This document shows positions 5,770 to 10,517 of a DNA stretch of 10,517 nucleotides, piece by piece; position 1 is the first letter of the stretch, and each line of letters opens with the position of its first letter. Below the pieces are notes generated by a model that was given only the letters and a program-made list of their open reading frames with translations, made no database searches and had not been told where the DNA came from. Location: the NCBI GenBank assembly GCA_022565655.1, contig JAIUMG010000099.1, forward strand, positions 1 through 10,517, written 5' to 3'. The stretch is from Alkalimonas sp. GTDB taxonomy: Bacteria; Pseudomonadota; Gammaproteobacteria; Enterobacterales; Alteromonadaceae. The position numbers and the translations under genes were made by a program.

Positions 5770-6741
5770 GTGCATATAGGTTCATTTCAGCTTGCTAACA
5801 ATGTGATTTGTGCGCCAATGGCGGGGGTTACTGACGTAACATTCCGACAGCTTTGTCGCCGTTTAGGTGCTGGGTTGGCGGTCTCTGAGATGCTATCGAG
5901 CAACCCTCAGGTCTGGCAGAGTGCAAAGTCATTAAAACGCATGACGCACCAGGACGAGTCAGGTATTCGCTCGGTGCAGATAGCCGGAGCCGATCCAGCG
6001 CAAATGGCTGAAGCAGCACAATACAATGTCGAGCTGGGTGCTGATGTCATTGATATCAACATGGGCTGCCCGGCAAAAAAAGTAAATAAAAAACTGGCTG
6101 GTTCGGCGCTACTGCAATATCCGCAGTTGGTGGAACAGATCATCCAGGCTGTGGTCCAAGCGGTGTCGGTGCCTGTGACACTGAAAATCCGAACCGGCTG
6201 GCATCCGGATCACATAAATGGTGTTGAGATTGCACGTATTGCCGAAGCCAATGGCATACAAGCGTTAGCGGTTCATGGCCGCACCAAAGCTTGTATGTAC
6301 AAAGGGAACGCAGAATACGATACAATTCGTGCCATCAAGCAGGCCATTACCATACCGGTGATTGCCAACGGTGATATTTGCTCACCACAAAAAGCAAAAA
6401 GCGTGCTCGATTACACTGGCGCTGATGCCATTATGATCGGACGGGCTGCGCAGGGTCGCCCTTGGATATTCCGGGAAGTCGTACACTTTCTGGCCACAGG
6501 GCAACTGTTAGCGGCACCTGACCTCTCTGAGGTGCAGGCGATTATGCTGGAGCATGTGCAAGGACTGCACCAGCTCTATGGCGACCATTTAGGTCCCCGC
6601 ATTGCCCGCAAGCATGTCGGCTGGTACTTAGCCGAACATGATGCAGCCGGTGCGTTTCGAAGAGAATTCAACGCCATCGAGTTGCCAGAGCGGCAGCTTG
6701 AAGCGTTAACTATGTATTTTCATCAACTAGCAGCAACTTAA
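5770..6741 (+). CDS. dusB: tRNA-dihydrouridine synthase B
   Basis: The 323-residue product is DusB, an FMN-dependent cytoplasmic enzyme that reduces a uridine of the tRNA D-loop to dihydrouridine with NADPH. It aligns closely with the 321-residue E. coli protein. Signatures are APMAGVTD (FMN site, residues 15-22), SEMLSSNPQVW, VQIAGADP, DINMGCPAKKV with catalytic Cys100, LKIRTGW, VHGRTKACMYKG, VIANGDI and MIGRAAQGRPWIFRE. A C-terminal helical tRNA-binding domain follows (about 245-323). The start is GTG: an in-frame TGA at 5758-5760 rules out a longer form, and the next ATG lies inside the FMN motif. The ribosome-binding site is weak (GAG at 5759-5761), and a short hairpin lies just upstream. 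fis follows after 15 bases, giving the classic dusB-fis operon in which dusB is the leader gene. Confidence 0.97.
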   Translation: MHIGSFQLANNVICAPMAGVTDVTFRQLCRRLGAGLAVSEMLSSNPQVWQSAKSLKRMTHQDESGIRSVQIAGADPAQMAEAAQYNVELGADVIDINMGCPAKKVNKKLAGSALLQYPQLVEQIIQAVVQAVSVPVTLKIRTGWHPDHINGVEIARIAEANGIQALAVHGRTKACMYKGNAEYDTIRAIKQAITIPVIANGDICSPQKAKSVLDYTGADAIMIGRAAQGRPWIFREVVHFLATGQLLAAPDLSEVQAIMLEHVQGLHQLYGDHLGPRIARKHVGWYLAEHDAAGAFRREFNAIELPERQLEALTMYFHQLAAT

Positions 6742-6756
6742 GTAAAGAGAATCGCA

Positions 6757-7047
6757 ATGTTTAATGATACTGTTTCTTCGCCTTTTATCACCAACGCTCA
6801 CGTTCAGTCTCAGGAAAAGCCTCAGGCTCTGAGAACCGCCGCTCAAAAAGCGGTTGCCAACTACCTGCAACAACTGAACGGCCAGGATGTGAATGATTTA
6901 TACGAACTGGTGCTGTCTGAATTGGAGCGTCCATTGCTGGAAGAAGTGATGAAGTACACCCGCGGCAACCAAACCCGCGCTGCAAATTTGATGGGTATCA
7001 ACCGCGGCACGCTGCGGAAGAAGTTAAAACAGTACGGCATGAGCTGA
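6757..7047 (+). CDS. fis: DNA-binding protein Fis
   Basis: The 96-residue product is Fis, the nucleoid protein that bends DNA, activates rRNA promoters and assists site-specific recombination. It is two residues shorter than E. coli Fis. The variable N-terminus (1-25) includes the region of the beta-hairpin arms used for invertase activation. The dimerisation helices carry LNGQDVNDLYELVLSELERPLLEEVM, and the C-terminal helix-turn-helix carries TRGNQTRAANLMGINRGTLRKKLKQYG, with the DNA-contacting NRGTLRKKLK at residues 82-91. AAGAGA at 6745-6750 lies 6 bases before the ATG. It is the second gene of the dusB operon and is closed by two tandem hairpins. Confidence 0.98.
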   Translation: MFNDTVSSPFITNAHVQSQEKPQALRTAAQKAVANYLQQLNGQDVNDLYELVLSELERPLLEEVMKYTRGNQTRAANLMGINRGTLRKKLKQYGMS

Positions 7048-7054
7048 TACTGGC

Positions 7055-7073
7055 GCAGGGGCACCGCCCCTGC
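7055..7073 (+). other. Perfect GC-rich hairpin in the fis 3' UTR
   Basis: GCAGGGGC (7055-7062) and GCCCCTGC (7066-7073) form a perfect 8-bp stem with a 3-nt ACC loop. It has no T tract after it and so is not an intrinsic terminator by itself. It precedes the true terminator by 2 bases and may protect the fis mRNA from 3' exonucleases or help polymerase pausing. Confidence 0.7.
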
Positions 7074-7075
7074 TT

Positions 7076-7099
7076 AAAAGCACCGCAAGGTGCTTTTTT
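7076..7099 (+). terminator. Intrinsic terminator after fis
   Basis: AAAAGCACC (7076-7084) and GGTGCTTTT (7089-7097) form a perfect 9-bp stem around a GCAA (GNRA) tetraloop and end in six Ts. It ends the dusB-fis operon. purH begins 38 bases later. Confidence 0.93.
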
Positions 7100-7137
7100 C
7101 ATTTTAATCATCCCCGTTACGCAAAAGAGAAACACAC

Positions 7138-8724
7138 ATGACCACATATCGTCCCATTCGTCGCGCACTGCTTAGTGTCTCGGATAAGACTGGCATTGTC
7201 GAGTTCGCCACGGCATTGCACCAGATGCAGGTTGAAATCTTATCCACAGGTGGCACGGCAAAGTTACTGGCTGAGCAAGGCATTCCTGTGATTGAGGTCT
7301 CCAATTACACCGGGCACCCAGAGATCATGGCTGGCCGAGTGAAAACACTACACCCGAAAGTGCATGGCGGTATTCTTGCACGTCGCGGCCAGGATGAAGA
7401 AGTAATGGCTGAACACAACATCGATGCCATTGACCTGGTGGCGGTGAACCTATACCCCTTTGCTCAGACTGTCGCTAAGGAAGGGTGCAGCCTGGATGAT
7501 GCCATTGAAAACATCGATATCGGCGGTCCAACCATGGTTCGGGCTGCGGCCAAAAACCATAAAGACGTGACTATTGTGGTCAATGCCAGTGATTACGATA
7601 CCGTACTGGCAGAAATGCGTGCCCATCAAGGTGGCACCACGCATAACACACGCTTTAGTTTAGCTATTGCCGCCTTTGAACACACCGCCCAGTACGACGG
7701 TATGATTGCCAACTACTTCGGCACCCTATTGCCTGCTTACGACACACCCGCCGAGCCAGCCAGCCGCTTTCCGCGCACCTTTAACAGCCAGTTCGTCAAA
7801 AAGCAGGATTTACGCTACGGCGAAAACAGCCATCAACAGGCTGCTTTTTATGTCGACCAAACCAGCACTGCGGCCTCTGTTGCTACAGCCACTCAGCTGC
7901 AAGGCAAGGCCCTGTCGTACAATAACATCGCCGATACCGATGCTGCGCTGGAATGTGTCAAAGAGTTTAATGAGCCAGCCTGTGTGATTGTCAAGCATGC
8001 CAACCCCTGTGGTGTGGCGATTGGTGACAACATTCTGGCCGCCTATGAGCGCGCCTACCAGACCGATCCTACCTCAGCCTTTGGTGGCATCATTGCCTTT
8101 AACCGCGAGCTGGATGAAGCCACGGCTAAAGCGATTATCGACCGCCAGTTTGTTGAGGTGATCATTGCCCCAACAGCCACCGATGCAGCCGTTGCCGTGA
8201 TTGGTAGCAAACCCAACGTGCGTTTATTGGTATGTGGCGAGTTCAGTGCAGCAACATCAGCCGTCGATATCAAGCAAGTCAACGGTGGAGTCTTGTTGCA
8301 AGACCGTGACCAGGCAGCCGTGACCGCTGACGACTTAAAAGTGGTCAGCAAGCGCCAGCCTAGTGAGCAAGAATTGCAAGACCTGCTGTTCTGCTGGAAA
8401 GTAGCCAAGTACGTGAAATCAAATGCCATTGTCTATGTGAAAGACAGCATGACCATTGGCGTCGGTGCCGGCCAGATGAGCCGGGTGTACAGCGCCAAAA
8501 TCGCTGGCATTAAAGCAGCTGATGAAGGGCTGGAAGTCAAAGGCTCTGTGATGGCCTCGGATGCCTTCTTCCCATTCCGTGATGGCATTGATGCCGCGGC
8601 TGCCGCTGGTATTACCGCCGTGATCCAGCCCGGAGGCTCGATGCGTGATGCAGAAGTCATCGCTGCTGCTGATGAGCATGGCATGGCCATGGTGTTTACC
8701 GGCGTACGCCACTTCCGCCATTAA
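7138..8724 (+). CDS. purH: Bifunctional AICAR formyltransferase / IMP cyclohydrolase
   Basis: The 528-residue product catalyses the last two steps of purine synthesis: formylation of AICAR with 10-formyl-tetrahydrofolate, then ring closure to IMP. The N-terminal cyclohydrolase domain (about 1-200) shows ALLSVSDKTGI, STGGTA, GRVKTLHPKVHGG, NLYPF and ENIDIGGPTMVRAAAKN. The transformylase domain (about 200-528) shows RYGENSHQQAA, KALSYNNIADTDAAL, the catalytic Lys286-His287 in VKHANPCG, TDPTSAFGGIIAFN, RQPSEQE, SNAIVY, and the C-terminal FFPFRDGID, IQPGGSMRD and FTGVRHFRH. Length matches E. coli (529). GAGA at 7127-7130 lies 7 bases before the ATG. I see no PurR box and no convincing promoter in the short gap after the fis terminator. 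purD, which often follows purH, is not the next gene here. Confidence 0.98.
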   Translation: MTTYRPIRRALLSVSDKTGIVEFATALHQMQVEILSTGGTAKLLAEQGIPVIEVSNYTGHPEIMAGRVKTLHPKVHGGILARRGQDEEVMAEHNIDAIDLVAVNLYPFAQTVAKEGCSLDDAIENIDIGGPTMVRAAAKNHKDVTIVVNASDYDTVLAEMRAHQGGTTHNTRFSLAIAAFEHTAQYDGMIANYFGTLLPAYDTPAEPASRFPRTFNSQFVKKQDLRYGENSHQQAAFYVDQTSTAASVATATQLQGKALSYNNIADTDAALECVKEFNEPACVIVKHANPCGVAIGDNILAAYERAYQTDPTSAFGGIIAFNRELDEATAKAIIDRQFVEVIIAPTATDAAVAVIGSKPNVRLLVCGEFSAATSAVDIKQVNGGVLLQDRDQAAVTADDLKVVSKRQPSEQELQDLLFCWKVAKYVKSNAIVYVKDSMTIGVGAGQMSRVYSAKIAGIKAADEGLEVKGSVMASDAFFPFRDGIDAAAAAGITAVIQPGGSMRDAEVIAAADEHGMAMVFTGVRHFRH

Positions 8725-8752
8725 ATCCGACATCCGGTTTATCTCAGTCCCC

Positions 8753-8778
8753 AACGGCAGCCTCGGCTGCCGTTTTTT
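8753..8778 (+). terminator. Intrinsic terminator after purH
   Basis: AACGGCAGC (8753-8761) and GCTGCCGTT (8766-8774) form a perfect 9-bp stem with a 4-nt CTCG loop, followed by a T run to 8778. purH therefore ends as its own unit, without purD. Confidence 0.95.
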
Positions 8779-8837
8779 ACAGCATCAATCCGTCCCTCTC
8801 GACCTGTGCATCCACATCTTTTTCAGAGTGAATTGGC

Positions 8838-8843
8838 TATACT
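8838..8843 (+). promoter_or_regulatory. Candidate -10 element for the acylphosphatase gene
   Basis: TATACT (5 of 6 to TATAAT) lies 39 bases before the start codon. No clear -35 is found at usual spacing. A promoter is expected here because a terminator lies just upstream and the gene has its own strong ribosome-binding site. Confidence 0.4.
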
Positions 8844-8882
8844 AGTGGTGCATAACCAAGTAACCCACTGCAGGAGGCTAAG

Positions 8883-9161
8883 ATGCACCATGAACGCTGG
8901 CAATTGTTGATCCATGGCAAGGTACAAGGGGTATTTTACCGCGCCTCGACCGAGCAGCAGGCCCGTATGCTAGGCCTGGCTGGCTACTGCCAGAACCTGG
9001 AAGATGGCCGGGTGCAAGTGGTCGCTGAAGGTATACCAGATCAGCTGCAGCAACTGCTTGAGTGGTGCTGGCAAGGGCCAGCTCAAGCTGAAGTCACCCG
9101 AGTTGATGTCGATAAAGATGTCCCCACTAACGAATTTCACGGTTTTCAGGTACGACACTAA
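8883..9161 (+). CDS. acyP: Acylphosphatase
   Basis: The 92-residue product is a small alpha/beta acylphosphatase, which hydrolyses the carboxyl-phosphate bond of acyl phosphates such as acetyl phosphate or carbamoyl phosphate. The signature IHGKVQGVFYRAST holds catalytic Arg20 in the phosphate-binding loop. LGLAGYCQNLEDGRVQV holds catalytic Asn38. Both are at the canonical positions and the length is typical. AGGAGG (8872-8877) stands 5 bases before the ATG, one of the best ribosome-binding sites in the window. The physiological role in bacteria is poorly defined. It lies 62 bases before the NlpE-META lipoprotein gene. No terminator is visible between them, so read-through is possible. Confidence 0.95.
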   Translation: MHHERWQLLIHGKVQGVFYRASTEQQARMLGLAGYCQNLEDGRVQVVAEGIPDQLQQLLEWCWQGPAQAEVTRVDVDKDVPTNEFHGFQVRH

Positions 9162-9169
9162 TTCAGGGA

Positions 9170-9184
9170 TGATTCAGAGAATCA
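9170..9184 (+). promoter_or_regulatory. Palindrome in the promoter of the NlpE-META gene
   Basis: TGATTCAGAGAATCA has perfect 6-bp inverted arms around a 3-nt centre. It ends 3 bases before the candidate -10 at 9188-9193 and so covers the spacer and -35 region, a usual place for a repressor or activator site. I do not recognise the regulator. Confidence 0.4.
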
Positions 9185-9187
9185 GCT

Positions 9188-9193
9188 TATACT
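9188..9193 (+). promoter_or_regulatory. Candidate -10 element for the NlpE-META gene
   Basis: TATACT (5 of 6) lies 30 bases before the start codon. The -35 region is replaced by a palindrome rather than a good hexamer, which suggests an activator-dependent or regulated promoter. Confidence 0.4.
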
Positions 9194-9223
9194 GGACTGG
9201 TTTTTATAGCAGAGGAAGATGCG

Positions 9224-10036
9224 ATGAACTATTTACCTGCAGGTTTTTTACTGGCAAGCATGTTACTGCTTGGTTGCGCCGAGCCCGATGTAAACCTTAG
9301 TGCTAGTCAGAGCACTGCAACGACAGTGCCGGACCCAGCCCATAACAGTCGCAATGCGCTGGATTGGGATGGTCGCTACGAAGGCGTATTGCCTTGTGCC
9401 GATTGCGAGGGGATAAAAACCAAACTTACCCTGCAACAAGATGGGCATTACCAGCTGGAAACTCAGTACCTTGGCAAGTCTGAGAAAGTTTTCCGTGAAC
9501 ATGGCCAATTTGAGTGGGATGATTCAGGCCAGATTGTGACCTTGCAACGACAGCAACCTGGTGGTGATCAGTTCTTCGTCGGTGAAAATGTATTATGGCA
9601 ACTGGATATGGATGGCCAGCGCGTTCAAGGCGAACTGGCCGAACACTACAAACTGCATAAAGCACCACCTCCAGAGTTGGCTGCTCAGCCACTGGCCGAT
9701 ATCAAGTGGCAATTAACCGAGCTGATGGGGCAACAACTACCAGCGGATAACCCGGTCTACATTGTGTTTAACAGTAGCGAAGCCAGAGTGCATGGCCATG
9801 CTGGCTGCAACCGCTTTTTTGGCGGTTATGAGCTCAACAGTGAGACCCTGCGATTGCGTATTTCTGGTATCGGCATGACGCAGATGGCCTGCATGCAAGA
9901 TAATTACGAGTCAGAGTTTCTGCAGGCATTACACAGTGTCGACAACTTTAATTTGACCGATGAGCAGCTGACGTTCAACCGGGCCAGAATGGCACCACTA
10001 GCCCGATTTACGGCTGGCGGGCCCGCCGATGAGTAA
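9224..10036 (+). CDS. Lipoprotein with NlpE-like and META (HslJ-like) domains
   Basis: The 270-residue product begins with a lipoprotein signal peptide ending LLGC, lipid Cys18. The next residue is Ala, so outer-membrane sorting is expected. A low-complexity linker (about 19-45) leads to an NlpE N-terminal-like barrel (about 48-145) with YEGVLPCADCEGI holding a CxxC pair at 58 and 61, then LTLQQDGHYQLETQYLG and VLWQLDMDGQ. A META domain follows (about 156-262), with IKWQLTELMG (from 160), HGHAGCNRFFGGY (Cys195) and MTQMACMQD (Cys223). The two META cysteines are the family-conserved pair. NlpE senses envelope stress and copper or surface contact in E. coli; META proteins such as HslJ are linked to heat-shock and novobiocin resistance. 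The combined function here is unknown. AGAGGAAG at 9211-9218 is a strong ribosome-binding site that supports this start. No Cpx-type gene is nearby. Confidence 0.88.
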   Translation: MNYLPAGFLLASMLLLGCAEPDVNLSASQSTATTVPDPAHNSRNALDWDGRYEGVLPCADCEGIKTKLTLQQDGHYQLETQYLGKSEKVFREHGQFEWDDSGQIVTLQRQQPGGDQFFVGENVLWQLDMDGQRVQGELAEHYKLHKAPPPELAAQPLADIKWQLTELMGQQLPADNPVYIVFNSSEARVHGHAGCNRFFGGYELNSETLRLRISGIGMTQMACMQDNYESEFLQALHSVDNFNLTDEQLTFNRARMAPLARFTAGGPADE

Positions 10037-10052
10037 ATGAGATTACGGCATT

Positions 10053-10088
10053 AAGGCCAACTGACAGCGTTGTCATTTGACCTTTTTT
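10053..10088 (+). terminator. Possible imperfect terminator hairpin after the NlpE-META gene
   Basis: Positions 10053-10066 pair with 10071-10084 (two mismatches) around a GCGT loop, and T10083-10088 forms the tail. It could end the upstream lipoprotein transcript. The same bases hold the NagR-like operator, so the symmetry may exist for protein binding instead. Both roles are possible. Confidence 0.5.
10060..10077 (+). promoter_or_regulatory. NagR-type operator in front of nagB
   Basis: ACTGACAGCGTTGTCATT agrees at 17 of 18 positions with the NagR (LacI family) consensus AATGACARCGYTGTCATT, recalled from Shewanella N-acetylglucosamine regulons. The central 14 bases, TGACAGCGTTGTCA, match it perfectly. 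Its right arm contains the best -35 candidate for nagB, so binding would repress the promoter until the amino-sugar inducer is present. The match is seen; binding is inferred. Confidence 0.75.
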
Positions 10089-10098
10089 CTGCTACTTT
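10070..10098 (+). promoter_or_regulatory. nagB: Candidate nagB promoter overlapping the NagR site
   Basis: TTGTCA (10070-10075, 5 of 6) is 17 bases from TACTTT (10093-10098, 3 of 6), which is preceded by TGC, an extended -10. The start would be near 10105, about 54 nt before nagB. The -10 is weak, so this is a moderate call. Confidence 0.45.
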
Positions 10099-10158
10099 AG
10101 CTGCATAAAAATCCGCCGCCATTATGCGGTACTGTGTGATAAAGACAGGAAGCGCTCA

Positions 10159-10517
10159 ATGCAAATCGTGATCCAGCCCAATGCCGATGCTGTTGCTAAC
10201 TACGGTGCCGACCAGTTCAGTCGTTTACTCAGTAAAAAACCAGACGCAGTACTGGGTTTGGCCACAGGTTCAACCCCGGTCGCTTTATACCAAAAGCTGA
10301 TTCAGCGTTATCAGGCCGGTGAGCTAAGCTTTGCCGAGGCCAAAAGCTTTAATCTGGATGAGTACCTTGGGCTGGCCCCTACGCACCCGCAAAGCTACCG
10401 CTATTTTATGCAACAGCAGTTGTTTGATCACATTGATATAAAGCCAGAACACACCGCCGTACCCCCCGGCGATGCAGAGGATCCAATCGCAGCCTGCCAC
10501 GATTACGAACAACGTAT
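10159..10517 (+). CDS. nagB: Glucosamine-6-phosphate deaminase, N-terminal part (3' truncated)
   Basis: The frame runs off the window end with 119 codons visible. The product converts glucosamine-6-phosphate to fructose-6-phosphate and ammonia, the step that feeds amino sugars from chitin and peptidoglycan into glycolysis. Signatures are LGLATGSTPVALYQKL (phosphate loop, about residues 32-47), SFNLDEYLGL with catalytic Asp67 (Asp72 in E. coli), HPQSYRYFMQQQLFDHIDI, and the start of the following strand. AGGA at 10147-10150 lies 8 bases before the ATG. The C-terminal half, with the lid and active-site His, is outside. The NagR-like operator upstream fits control with the GlcNAc regulon; 6-phosphogluconolactonase shares the fold but lacks the FNLDEY context. 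Confidence 0.95.
   Translation, partial: MQIVIQPNADAVANYGADQFSRLLSKKPDAVLGLATGSTPVALYQKLIQRYQAGELSFAEAKSFNLDEYLGLAPTHPQSYRYFMQQQLFDHIDIKPEHTAVPPGDAEDPIAACHDYEQR

Noticed and set aside
7110..7130. GTTACGCAAAA before purH as a PurR box
   Set aside because: Only one half resembles ACGCAAACGTTTGCGT; the second arm is missing.
10077..10105. TTGACC (10077-10082) as the nagB -35
   Set aside because: No acceptable -10 lies at 16-18 bases. TTGTCA at 10070 with an extended -10 fits better.
10113..10130. CCGC/GCGG hairpin in the nagB leader as a riboswitch or attenuator
   Set aside because: The stem is only 4-5 bp and has no alternative structure or T run; it is likely chance.

Overview
The window is an ordinary-GC (roughly 50%) piece of a gammaproteobacterial chromosome. 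The backbone dsbD - aroQ - accB - accC - prmA - dusB - fis - purH, all on the + strand, is a gene order well known from gammaproteobacteria. Fis and the dusB-fis pair point to that class. A match to the NagR-type (LacI family) operator in front of nagB suggests an Alteromonadales-like or related marine/aquatic lineage. The genus cannot be fixed from the window.

Layout. 1-525 is the C-terminal end of DsbD (periplasmic thioredoxin domain), closed by a hairpin terminator. 582-3058 is an aroQ-accB-accC unit (type II dehydroquinase, biotin carboxyl carrier protein, biotin carboxylase) with two candidate promoters and a very clean terminator. prmA (ribosomal protein L11 methyltransferase) follows with its own extended -10 promoter. 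Between prmA and dusB, which are often close neighbours, sits an extra gene (4174-5538). It encodes a histidine-rich, propeller-like lipoprotein that resembles the zinc chaperone AztD, and a Zur-type palindrome lies directly in front of it. dusB-fis (5770-7047) form a two-gene operon, and its promoter region carries two Fis-box-like sequences. purH (7138-8724) is flanked by terminators and is not followed by purD in the window. Then come an acylphosphatase, an NlpE-META fusion lipoprotein with a small palindrome in its promoter, and the 5' part of nagB.

Functional themes. The core genes serve housekeeping: aromatic and fatty-acid precursor synthesis, translation factor and tRNA modification, nucleoid and rRNA regulation, and purine synthesis. 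Two conditional functions are embedded. One is zinc-starvation response (Zur box plus a His-rich lipoprotein). The other is amino-sugar catabolism (NagR operator plus nagB). The NlpE-META lipoprotein adds an envelope-stress or metal theme.

No tRNA, rRNA, insertion sequence, CRISPR array or phage gene was seen, and no gene-free stretch exceeds about 230 bases. I found no evidence of a wholly new multi-gene system. The most interesting items are the zinc gene inserted in the conserved cluster and the compact operator architectures in front of dusB, nagB and the NlpE-META gene.
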